Assembly: GCF_032452875.1 (NCBI RefSeq)
Contig: NW_026894299.1
Location: 88,359-152,358 of the forward strand
Origin: Bos javanicus
Taxonomy: Eukaryota > Chordata > Mammalia > Artiodactyla > Bovidae
DNA: 64,000 nt
Direction: 5' to 3'
Positions 24,188-35,852 of this stretch are shown here, piece after piece. The number at the start of each line of letters is the position of its first letter. The stretch's first letter is position 1. The notes beneath the pieces were generated by a model. The model saw only the letters and a program-made list of their open reading frames with translations. It was not told where the DNA came from and made no database searches. Both the position numbers and the translations under genes were made by a program.

Positions 24188-24423
24188 GGCCTGCTGAGCT
24201 GCGTGATTACTGTCTGCTCATCTGCTTGACAATTGCCAGCTGAGCTGCACGATTCCTGCCTGTCATCTGCTTGACAATTATCAGCTGTGCTGCGTAATTC
24301 CTGCCTGCTCAGCTGCTTGATTATTGCCAGCTGAGCAGCATGATTCCTCACACCTGATGATTATTGCCTGCTGACTGTTTGATTCGTGCCTACTCAGCTC
24401 TTTGTTTATTGCCTCCAGAGGCA
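24188..24423 (+). repeat. Spacer 17, class B, 236 bp with 6-bp deletion
   Basis: Haplotype CTG/ACTG/ATC/CACCTG/TTTG with a six-base loss near 24357 (CACCTGATGATT where others have CACCTGAGTTCCATGATT). The only copy with this deletion, and the last spacer before the change to the 3.8-kb regime. Confidence 0.95.
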
Positions 24424-26606
24424 CATGATCAGTGTATGATAGCAAACATGATCAGCGCATGATCAGTCACATGATCAGCGCCATTAAGTCACGTGATCAC
24501 TACATGATAGTCATGTGATCAGTCCATGCTCAGTCACGGTATCAGTGCATGATCAGCCACGTGATCAGTGCATGATCAGCCAGGTGATCAGTTCATGATA
24601 GCTATGTGATCAGTGCATGATTTGTCACGTGATCAGTGCATGACCAGGCAGGTGATCAGTGCATGATCAGCCACGTGATCAGTGCATGATAGCCACGTGA
24701 TCAGTGCATGATCAGTCACCTGATGGGTGTATGATCAGTCACGTGACCGGTACATGGTAGCTACATGATCATTGCATGATCAGCCACGTGAGTAGTGCAT
24801 GATAGCCACGTGATCAGTGCATGATCAGTCACGTGATCAGTGCATGATCAGTCACGTGAACAGTGCATGATAAGTCACGTGATCAGTGCATGATCAGCCA
24901 CGTGATCAGTGCATGATCTGTCACGTGATCAGTGCATGATCATCCACGTGATCAGTGCATGATCAGTCATGTGATCAGTGCATGATATAGACGTGATCAG
25001 TGCATGATCAGTCACGTGATCAGTGCATGATAGCCACGTGATCAGTGCATGATCAGTCACGTGATCAGTGTATGATCATTCACGTGACCAGTGCATGGTA
25101 GCTACATGATCATTGCATGATCAGCCACGTGATCAGTGCATGATAGCCACGTGATCAGTGCATGATAGTCACGTGATCAGTGCATGATCAGTCACGTATC
25201 AGTGCATGATCAGCCACGTGATCAGTGCATGATCAGCCACGTGATCAGTGCATGATAGCCACGTGATCAGTGCATGATCAGTCACGTGATCAGTGCATGA
25301 TCAGGCACGTGATCAGTGTATGATCAGCCACGTGATCAGTGCATGATAGCCACGTGATCAGTGCATGATCAGTCACGTGATCAGTGTATGATCAGTCACT
25401 GACCAGTACATGGTAGCTACATGATCAGTGCATGATCAGCCACGTGATAGTGCATGATAGCCACGTGATCAGTGCATGATCAGTCACGTGATCAGTGCAT
25501 GATCAGTCATGTGATCAGTGCATGATCAGGCACGTGATCAGTGTATGATCAGCCACGTGATCAGTGCATGATAGCCACGTGATCAGTGCATGATCAGTCA
25601 CGTGATCAGTGCATGATCAGTCACGTGATCAGTGCATGATCAGCCACGTGATCAGTGCATGATCAGCCACATGATCAGTGCATGATCAATTACGTGATCA
25701 GTGCATGATCAGTCACGTGACCAGTATATGGTAGCTACGTGATCATTGCATGATCAGCCACGTGATCAGTGCATGATAGCCACGTGATCAGTGCATGATC
25801 AGTCACGTGATCAGTGCATGATCACTCACGTGAACAGTGCATGATAAGTCACGTGATCAGTGCATGATCAATTACGTGATCAGTGCATGATCAGTCACGT
25901 GATCAGTACATGGTAGCTACGTGATCATTGCATGATCAGCCACGTGATCAGTGCATGATAGCCACGTGATCAGTGCATGATAGCCACGTGATCAGTGCAT
26001 GATCAGTCATGTGATACGTGTGTGATCAGCCACGTGATCAGTGCATGATATCCACGTGATCAGTGCATGATAGCCACGTGATCAGTGCATGATCAGTCAC
26101 GTGATCATGTGTGATCAGCCACGTGATCAGTGCATGATCAGCCACGTGATCAGTGCATGATCAATTACGTGATCAGTGCATGATCAGTCACGTGACCAGT
26201 ACATGGTTGCTACGTGATCGTTGCATGATCAGCCACGTGAGCAGTGCATGATAGCCACGTGATCAGTGCATGATCAGTCACGTGATCAGTGCATGATCAG
26301 TCACGTGATCAGTGCATGATCATTTACGTGATCAGTGCATGATCAGTCACGTGACCAGTATATGATAGCCATGTGATCAGTGCATGACAGCCACGTGATC
26401 AGTGCATGATAGCCACGTGATCAGTGCATGATCAGTTACGTGAGCAGTGTATGATCAGCCACGTGATCAGTGCATGGTCAGACACGTGAACAGTGTATGA
26501 TCAGCCACGTGATCAGTGCATGATATCCAAGTGATCAGTGCATGATCATCACGTGATCAGTGTATGATCAGCCACGTGAACAGTGCATGCTCAGTCACGT
26601 GATCAG
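24424..26606 (+). repeat. Tract 17, B to A, 2183 bp (regime change)
   Basis: Starts like a B-to-B tract (GGGTG near 24718, TATAG near 24985), then runs on through GATAGTCACGTG/CACGTATCAG monomers near 25166, GTGTG monomers near 26015 and 26103, GGTCAG near 26476 and CCAAG near 26522 to a class A spacer. First example of the 2.18-kb tract that defines the right-hand regime. Confidence 0.92.
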
Positions 26607-26848
26607 GGCCTGCTGAGCTGCGTGATTACTGTCTGCTCATCTGCTTGACAATTGCCAGCTGAGCTGCACGATTCCTGCCTGTCATCTGCTTGACAATTGC
26701 CAGCTGTGCTGCGTAATTCCTGCCTGCTCAGCTGCTTGATTATTGCCAGCTGAGCAGCATGATTCCTCACAGCTGAGTTCCATGATTATTGCCTGCTGAC
26801 TGTATGATTCGTGCCTACTCAGCTCTTTGTTTATTGCCTCCAGAGGCA
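26607..26848 (+). repeat. Spacer 18, class A, 242 bp
   Basis: Haplotype CAG/ACTG/GCC/CAGCTG/TATG. First spacer of the strictly alternating A/B series. Confidence 0.95.
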
Positions 26849-27991
26849 CATGATCAGTGTATGATAGCAAACATGATCAGTGCATGATCAGTCACATGAT
26901 CAGAGCCATTAAGTCACGTGATCACTACATGATAGTCATGTGATCAGTCCATGCTCAGTCACGGTATCAGTGCATGATCAGCCACGTGATCAGTGCATGA
27001 TCAGCCAGGTGATCAGTTCATGATAGCTATGTGATCAGTTCATGATTTGTCACGTGATCAGTGCATGACCAGGCAGGTGATCAGTGCATGATCAGTCACG
27101 TGATCAGTGCATGATCAGTCACGTGATCAGTGCATGATCAGTCACGTGATCAGTGCATGATCAGCCACGTGATCAGTGCATGATCAGCCACATGATCAGT
27201 GCATGATCAATTACGTGATCAGTGCATGATCAGTCACGTGACCAGTATGGTAGCTAGGTGATCATTGCATGATCAGCCACGTGAGCAGTGCATGATAGCC
27301 ACGTGATCAGTGCATGATCAGTCACGTGATCAGTGCATGATCACTCACGTGAACAGTGCATGATAAGTCACCTGATCAGTGCATGATCAATTACGTGATC
27401 AGTGCATGATCACTCACGTGACCAGTACATGGTAGCTACGTGATCATTGCATGATCAGCCACGTGAGCAGTGCATGATAGCCACGTGATCAGTGCATGAT
27501 CAGTCACATGATCAGTGTATGATCATCCGGGTGATCAGTGCATGGGCAGTCATGTGATCAGTGCATGATATAGACGTGATCAGTGCATGATCAGTCACGT
27601 GATCAGTGTATGATCAACCACGTGATCAGTGCATGATAGCCAGTTAATGAGTGCATGATAGCCAGATGATCAGTGCATGATCAGTCACGTGATCAGTGCA
27701 TGATCAGCCAAGTGATCAGTGCATGATAGCCACTGATCAGTGTATGATCAGCCACGTGATCAGTGCATGATCAGTCACGTGATCAGTGCATGATCAGCCA
27801 CGTGATCAGTGCATGTCAGACACGTGATCAGTGTATGATCAGCCACGTGATCAGTGCATGGTCAGACACGTGAACAGTGTATGATCAGCCACGTGATCAG
27901 TGCATGATAGCCACGTGATCAGTGCATGATCAGTCACGTGATCAGTGTATGATCAGCCACGTGAACAGTGCATGCTCAGTCACGTGATCTG
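26849..27991 (+). repeat. Tract 18, A to B, 1143 bp
   Basis: Tract 1 plan plus about two monomers near 27809 (CATGTCAGACACGTG), which explains the 45-bp excess over the left-hand A-to-B tracts. TATAG near 27567, AATGAG near 27642. Confidence 0.92.
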
Positions 27992-28233
27992 GGCCTGCTG
28001 AGCTGCGTGATTACCGTCTGCTCATCTGCTTGACAATTGCCAGCTGAGCTGCACGATTCCTGCCTGTCATCTGCTTGACAATTATCAGCTGTGCTGCGTA
28101 ATTCCTGCCTGCTCAGCTGCTTGATTATTGCCAGCTGAGCAGCATGATTCCTCACACCTGAGTTCCATGATTATTGCCTGCTGACTGTTTGATTCGTGCC
28201 TACTCAGCTCTTTGTTTATTGCCTCCAGAGGCA
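27992..28233 (+). repeat. Spacer 19, class B, 242 bp
   Basis: Haplotype CTG/ACCG/ATC/CACCTG/TTTG. The ACCG base is shared by most class B spacers of the right-hand regime. Confidence 0.95.
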
Positions 28234-30414
28234 CATGATCAGTGTATGATAGCAAACATGATCAGCGCATGATCAGTCACATGATCAGCGCCATTAAGTC
28301 ACGTGATCACTACATGATAGTCATGTGATCAGTCCATGCTCAGTCACGGTATCAGTGCATGATCAGCCACGTGATCAGTGCATGATCAGCCACGTGATCA
28401 GTTCATGATAGCTATGTGATCAGTGCATGATTTGTCACGTGATCAGTGCATGACCAGGCAGGTGATCAGTGCATGATCAGCCACGTGATCAGTGCATGAT
28501 AGCCACGTGATCAGTGCATGATCAGTCACGTGATGGGTGTATGATCAGTCACGTGACCAGTACATGGTAGCTACATGATCATTGCATGATCAGCCACGTG
28601 AGTAGTGCATGATAGCCACGTGATCAGTGCATGATCAGTCACGTGATCAGTGCATGATCACTCACGTGAACAGTGCATGATAAGTCACGTGATCAGTGCA
28701 TGATCAGCCACGTGATCAGTGCATGATCAGTCACGTGATCAGTGCATGATCATCCACGTGATCAGTGCATGATCAGTCATGTGATCAGTGCATGATATAG
28801 ACGTGATCAGTGCATGATCAGTCACGTGATCAGTGCATGATAGCCACGTGATCAGTGCATGATCAGTCACGTGATCAGTGTATGATCAGTCACGTGACCA
28901 GTACATGGTAGCTACATGATCATTGCATGATCAGCCACGTGATAGTGCATGATAGCCACGTGATCAGTGCATGATAGTCATGTGATCAGTGCATGATCAG
29001 TCACGTATCAGTGCATGATCATCCACGTGATCAGTGCATGATCAGCCACGTGATCAGTGCATGATAGCTACGTGATCAGTGCATGATCAGTCACGTGATC
29101 AGTGCATGATCAGGCACGTGATCAGTGCATGATCAGCCACGTGATCAGTGCATGATAGCCACGTGATCAGTGCATGATCAGTCACGTGATCAGTGTATGA
29201 TCAGTCACTGACCAGTACATGGTAGCTACGTGATCATTGCATGATCAGCCACGTGATAGTGCATGATAGCCACGTGATCAGTGCATGATCAGTCACGTGA
29301 TCAGTGCATGATCAGTCATGTGATCAGTGCATGATCAGGCACGTGATCAGTGCATGATCAGCCACGTGATCAGTGCATGATAGCCACGTGATCAGTGCAT
29401 GATCAGTCACGTGATCAGTGCATGATCAGTCACGTGATCAGTGCATGATCAGCCACGTGATCAGTGCATGATCAGCCACGTGATCAGTGCATGATCAATT
29501 ACGTGATCAGTGCATGATCAGTCACGTGACCAGTACATGGTAGCTACGTGATCATTGCATGATCAGCCACGTGAGCAGTGCATGATAGCCACGTGATCAG
29601 TGCATGATCAGTCACGTGATCAGTGCATGATCACTCACGTGATCAGTGCATGATCAGTCACGTGATCAGTGCATGATCAATTACGTGATCAGTGCATGAT
29701 CAGTCACGTGATCAGTACATGATAGCTACGTGATCATTGCATGATCAGCCACGTGATCAGTGCATGATAGCCACGTGATCAGTGCATGATAGCCACGTGA
29801 TCAGTGCATGATCAGTCATGTGATCGTGTGTGATCAGCCACGTGATCAGTGCATGATATCCACGTGATCAGTGCATGATAGCCACGTGATCAGTGCATGA
29901 TCAGTCACGTGATCATGTGTGATCAGCCACGTGATCAGTGCATGATGAGCCACGTGATCAGTGCATGATCAATTACGTGATCAGTGCATGATCAGTCACG
30001 TGACCAGTACATGGTTGCTACGTGATCGTGCATGATCAGCCACGTGAGCAGTGCATGATAGCCACGTGATCAGTGCATGATCAGTCACGTGATCAGTGCA
30101 TGATCAGTCACGTGATCAGTGCATGATCATTTACGTGATCAGTGCATGATCAGTCACGTGACCAGTATATGATAGCTACGTGATCAGTGCATGATCAGCC
30201 ACGTGATCAGTGCATGATAGCCACGTGATCAGTGCATGATCAGTTACGTGAGCAGTGTATGATCAGCCACGTGATCAGTGCATGGTCAGACACGTGAACA
30301 GTGTATGATCAGCCACGTGATCAGTGCATGATATCCAAGTGATCAGTGCATGATCATCACGTGATCAGTGTATGATCAGCCACGTGAACAGTGCATGCTC
30401 AGTCACGTGATCAG
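28234..30414 (+). repeat. Tract 19, B to A, 2181 bp
   Basis: Same plan as tract 17: TATAG near 28795, GATAGTCATGTG/CACGTATCAG near 28975-29010, GTGTG near 29823, CCAAG near 30331. Confidence 0.92.
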
Positions 30415-30656
30415 GGCCTGCTGAGCTGCGTGATTACTGTCTGCTCATCTGCTTGACAATTGCCAGCTGAGCTGCACGATTCCTGCCTGTCATCTGCTTG
30501 ACAATTGCCAGCTGTGCTGCGTAATTCCTGCCTGCTCAGCTGCTTGATTATTGCCAGCTGAGCAGCATGATTCCTCACAGCTGAGTTCCATGATTATTGC
30601 CTGCTGACTGTATGATTCGTGCCTACTCAGCTCTTTGTTTATTGCCTCCAGAGGCA
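30415..30656 (+). repeat. Spacer 20, class A, 242 bp
   Basis: Haplotype CAG/ACTG/GCC/CAGCTG/TATG. Confidence 0.95.
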
Positions 30657-31801
30657 CATGATCAGTGTATGATAGCAAACATGATCAGTGCATGATCAGT
30701 CACATGATCAGAGCCATTAAGTCACGTGATCACTACATGATAGTCATGTGATCAGTCCATGCTCAGTCACGGTATCAGTGCATGATCAGCCACGTGATCA
30801 GTGCATGATCAGCCAGGTGATCAGTTCATGATAGCTATGTGATCAGTTCATGATTTGTCACGTGATCTGTGCATGACCAGGCAGGTGATCAGTGCATGAT
30901 CAGTCACGTGATCAGTGCATGATCAGTCACGTGATCAGTGCATGATCAGTCACGTGATCAGTGGATGATCAGCCACGTGATCAGTGCATGATCAGCCACG
31001 TGATCAGTGCATGATCAATTACGTGATCAGTGCATGATCAGTCACGTGACCAGTATATGGTAGCTAGGTGATCATTGCATGATCAGCCACGAGAACAGTG
31101 CATGATAGCCACGTGATCAGTGCATGATCAGTCACGTGATGGGTGTATGATCAGTCACCTGAACAGTGCATGATAAGTCACGTGATCAGTGCATGATCAA
31201 TTACGTGATCAGTGCATGATCACTCACGTGACCAGTACATGGTAGCTACGTGATCATTGCATGAACAGCCACGTGAGCAGTGCATGATAGCCACGTGATC
31301 AGTGCATGATCAGTCGCATGATCAGTGTATGATCATCCGGGTGATCAGTGCATGATCAGTCATGTGATCAGTGCATGATATAGACGTGATCAGTGCATGA
31401 TCAGTCACGTGATCAGTGTATGATCAACCACGTGATCAGTGCATGATAGCCAGTTAATGAGTGCATGATAGCCAGATGATCAGTGCATGATCAGTCACGT
31501 GATCAGTGCATGATCAGCCACGTGATCAGTGCATGATAGCCACTGATCAGTGCATGATCAGCCACGTGATCAGTGCATGATCAGTTACGTGATCAGTGTA
31601 TGATCAGCCACGTGATCAGTGCATGTCAGACACGTGATCAGTGTATGATCAGCCACGTGATCAGTGCATGGTCAGACACGTGAACAGTGTATGATCAGCC
31701 ACGTGATCAGTGCATGATAGCCACGTGATCAGTGCATGATCAGTCACGTGATCAGTGTATGATCAGCCACGTGAACAGTGCATGCTCAGTCACGTGATCT
31801 G
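30657..31801 (+). repeat. Tract 20, A to B, 1145 bp
   Basis: Same plan as tract 18, with CACGTGATGGGTGTATG near 31133 where tract 18 has a plain monomer. TATAG near 31377, AATGAG near 31447. Confidence 0.92.
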
Positions 31802-32043
31802 GGCCTGCTGAGCTGCGTGATTACCGTCTGCTCATCTGCTTGACAATTGCCAGCTGAGCTGCACGATTCCTGCCTGTCATCTGCTTGACAATTATCAGCT
31901 GTGCTGCGTAATTCCTGCCTGCTCAGCTGCTTGATTATTGCCAGCTGAGCAGCATGATTCCTCACACCTGAGTTCCATGATTATTGCCTGCTGACTGTTT
32001 GATTCGTGCCTACTCAGCTCTTTGTTTATTGCCTCCAGAGGCA
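31802..32043 (+). repeat. Spacer 21, class B, 242 bp
   Basis: Haplotype CTG/ACCG/ATC/CACCTG/TTTG. Confidence 0.95.
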
Positions 32044-34222
32044 CATGATCAGTGTATGATAGCAAACATGATCAGCGCATGATCAGTCACATGATCAGCG
32101 CCATTAAGTCACGTGATCACTACATGATAGTCATGTGATCAGTCCATGCTCAGTCACGGTATCAGTGCATGATCAGCCACGTGATCAGTGCATGATCAGC
32201 CAGGTGATCAGTTCATGATAGCTATGTGATCAGTGCATGATTTGTCACGTGATCTGTGCATGACCAGGCAGGTGATCAGTGTATGATCAGCCACGTGAAC
32301 AGTGCATGATAGCCACGTGATCAGTGCATGATCAGTCACCTGATGGGTGTATGATCAGTCACGTGACCAGTACATGGTAGCTACATGATCATTGCATGAT
32401 CAGCCACGTGAGTAGTGCATGATAGCCACGTGATCAGTGCATGATCAGTCACGTGATCAGTGCATGATCACTCACGTGAACAGTGCATGATAAGTCACCT
32501 GATCAGTGCATGATCAGCCACGTGATCAGTGCATGATCTGTCACATGATCAGTGCATGATCATCCACGTGATCAGTGCATGATCAGTCATGTGATCAGTG
32601 CATGATATAGACGTGATCAGTGCATGATCAGTCACGTGATCAGTGCATGATAGCCACGTGATCAGTGCATGATCAGTCACCTGATCAGTGTATGATCATT
32701 CACGTGACCAGTACATGGTAGCTACATGATCATTGCATGATCAGCCACGTGATAGTGCATGATAGCCACGTGATCAGTGCATGATAGTCATGTGATCAGT
32801 CCATGATCAGTCACGTATCAGTGCATGATCATCCACGTGATCAGTGCATGATCAGCCACGTGATCAGTGCATGATAGCCATGTGATCAGTGCATGATTTG
32901 TCACGTGATCAGTGCATGACCAGGCAGGTGATCAGTGTATGATCAGCCACGTGATCAGTGCATGATAGCCACGTGATCAGTGCATGATCAGTCACCTGAT
33001 CAGTGTATGATCAGTCACTGACCAGTACATGGTAGCTACATGATCATTGCATGATCAGCCACGTGAGTAGTGCATGATAGCCACGTGATCAGTGCATGAT
33101 CAGTCACGTGATCAGTGCATGATCAGTCATGTGATCAGTGCATGACCAGGCACGTGATCAGTGCATGATCAGCCACGTGATCAGTGCATGATAGCCACGT
33201 GATCAGTGCATGATCAGTCACGTGATCAGTGCATGATCAGTCACGTGATCAGTGCATGATCAGCCACGTGATCAGTGCATGATCAGCCACGTGATCAGTG
33301 CATGATCAGTTACGTGATCAGTGCATGATCAGTCACGTGACCAGTATATGGTAGCTAGGTGATCATTGCATGATCAGCCACATGATCAGTGCATGATAGC
33401 CACGTGATCAGTGCATGATCAGTCACGTGATCAGTGCATGATCACTCACGTGATCAGTGCATGATAAGTCACGTGATCAGTGCATGATCAATTACGTGAT
33501 CAGTGCATGATCAGTCACGTGATCAGTGCATGAGCTACGTGATCATTGCATGATCAGCCACGTGATCAGTGCATGATAGCCACGTGATCAGTGCATGATA
33601 GCCACGTGATCAGTGCATGATCAGTCATGTGATCGTGTGTGATCAGCCACGTGATCAGTGCATGATATCCACGTGATCAGTGCATGATAGCCACGTGATC
33701 AGTGCATGATCAGTCACGTGATCATGTGTGATCAGCCACGTGATCAGTGCATGATGAGCCACGTGATCAGTGCATGATCAATTACGTGATCAGTGCATGA
33801 TCAGTCACGTGACCAGTACATGGTTGCTACGTGATCGTTGCATGATCAGCCACGTGAGCAGTGCATGATAGCCACGTGATCAGTGCATGATCAGTCACGT
33901 GATCAGTGCATGATCAGTCACGTGATCAGTGCATGATCATTCGTGATCAGTGCATGATCAGTCACGTGACCAGTATATGATAGCCTATGTGATCAGTGCA
34001 TGACAGCCACGTGATCAGTGCATGATAGCCACGTGATCAGTGCATGATCAGTTACGTGAGCAGTGTATGATCAGCCACGTGATCAGTGCATGGTCAGACA
34101 CGTGAACAGTGTATGATCAGCCACGTGATCAGTGCATGATATCCAAGTGATCAGTGCATGATCATCACGTGATCAGTGTATGATCAGCCACGTGAACAGT
34201 GCATGCTCAGTCACGTGATCAG
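32044..34222 (+). repeat. Tract 21, B to A, 2179 bp
   Basis: Tract 17 plan with a second GATTTGTCACGTG/ACCAGGCAGG block at about 32893-32935 following GTCCATGATCAGTCACGTATCAG. This is a copy of the spacer's 3' companion region without a spacer. Confidence 0.92.
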
Positions 34223-34464
34223 GGCCTGCTGAGCTGCGTGATTACTGTCTGCTCATCTGCTTGACAATTGCCAGCTGAGCTGCACGATTCCTGCCTGTCA
34301 TCTGCTTGACAATTGACAGCTGTGCTGCGTAATTCCTGCCTGCTCAGCTGCTTGATTATTGCCAGCTGAGCAGCATGATTCCTCACAGCTGAGTTCCATG
34401 ATTATTGCCTGCTGACTGTATGATTCGTGCCTACTCAGCTCTTTGTTTATTGCCTCCAGAGGCA
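34223..34464 (+). repeat. Spacer 22, class A with GAC, 242 bp
   Basis: Haplotype CAG/ACTG/GAC/CAGCTG/TATG. GAC at the third site is a variant seen only in spacers 22, 24, 30 and 32, all class A and all in the right-hand regime. Confidence 0.95.
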
Positions 34465-35610
34465 CATGATCAGTGTATGATAGCAAACATGATCAGTGCA
34501 TGATCAGTCACATGATCAGAGCCATTAAGTCACGTGATCACTACATGATAGTCATGTGATCAGTCCATGCTCAGTCACGGTATCAGTGCATGATCAGCCA
34601 CGTGATCAGTGCATGATCAGCCAGGTGATCAGTTCATGATAGCTATGTGATCAGTTCATGATTTGTCACGTGATCTGTGCATGACCAGGCAGGTGATCAG
34701 TGCATGATCAGTCACGTGATCAGTGCATGATCAGTCACGTGATCAGTGCATGATCAGTCACGTGATCAGTGCATGATCAGCCACGTGATCAGTGCATGAT
34801 CAGCCACGTGATCAGTGCATGATCAATTACGTGATCAGTGCATGATCAGTCACGTGACCAGTATATGGTAGCTACGTGATCATTGCATGATCAGCCACGT
34901 GATCAGTGCATGATAGCCACGTGATCAGTGCATGATCAGTCACGTGATCAGTGCATGATCACTCACGTGATCAGTGCATGATAAGTCACGTGATCAGTGC
35001 ATGATCATTTACGTGATCAGTGCATGATCACTCACGTGACCAGTACATGGTAGCTACGTGATCATTGCATGATCAGCCACGTGAGCAGTGCATGATAGCC
35101 ACGTGATCAGTGCATGATCAGTCGCATGATCAGTGTATGATCATCCGGGTGATCAGTGCATGGGCAGTCATGTGATCAGTGCATGATATAGACGTGATCA
35201 GTGCATGATCAGTCTCGTGATCAGTGTATGATCAACCACGTGATCAGTGCATGATAGCCAGTTAATGAGTGCATGATAGCCAGATGATCAGTGCATGATC
35301 AGTCACGTGATCAGTGTATGATCAGCCACGTGATCAGTGCATGATAGCCAACTGATCAGTGTATGATCAGCCACGTGATCAGTGCATGATCAGTTACGTG
35401 ATCAGTGTATGATCAGCCACGTGATCAGTGCATGTCAGACACGTGAACAGTGTATGATCAGCCACGTGATCAGTGCATGGTCAGACACGTGAACAGTGTA
35501 TGATCAGCCACGTGATCAGTGCATGATAGCCACGTGATCAGTGCATGATCAGTTACGTGATCAGTGTATGATCAGCCACGTGAACAGTGCATGCTCAGTC
35601 ACGTGATCTG
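34465..35610 (+). repeat. Tract 22, A to B, 1146 bp
   Basis: Tract 18 plan: TATAG near 35185, AATGAG near 35259, paired CATGTCAGACACG and GGTCAGACACG monomers near 35432-35480. Confidence 0.92.
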
Positions 35611-35852
35611 GGCCTGCTGAGCTGCGTGATTACCGTCTGCTCATCTGCTTGACAATTGCCAGCTGAGCTGCACGATTCCTGCCTGTCATCTGCTTGACAA
35701 TTATCAGCTGTGCTGCGTAATTCCTGCCTGCTCAGCTGCTTGATTATTGCCAGCTGAGCAGCATGATTCCTCACACCTGAGTTCCATGATTATTGCCTGC
35801 TGACTGTTTGATTCGTGCCTACTCAGCTCTTTGTTTATTGCCTCCAGAGGCA
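35611..35852 (+). repeat. Spacer 23, class B, 242 bp
   Basis: Haplotype CTG/ACCG/ATC/CACCTG/TTTG. Confidence 0.95.

Larger units (their letters stand above)
22848..24423 (+). repeat. Partial third super-repeat R3
   Basis: The first interval (1340 bp, spacers at 22848 and 24188) matches the first interval of R1 and R2. The expected 661-bp interval does not follow; a 2419-bp interval of the 3.8-kb type begins instead. The super-repeat therefore breaks off within or just after the spacer at 24188. Confidence 0.8.
26607..30414 (+). repeat. Dimeric higher-order unit U1 (3808 bp)
   Basis: From class A spacer to next class A spacer: A, a 1.14-kb tract, B, a 2.18-kb tract. This is the standard form of the right-hand regime; U2 and U8 have exactly the same length. 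Confidence 0.9.
30415..34222 (+). repeat. Dimeric higher-order unit U2 (3808 bp)
   Basis: Same A-B order and same total length as U1. The B-to-A half carries a second GATTTGTCACGTG/ACCAGGCAGG block near 32.9 kb where U1 has TAGCTACGTG monomers, a local replacement without length change. Confidence 0.9.
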
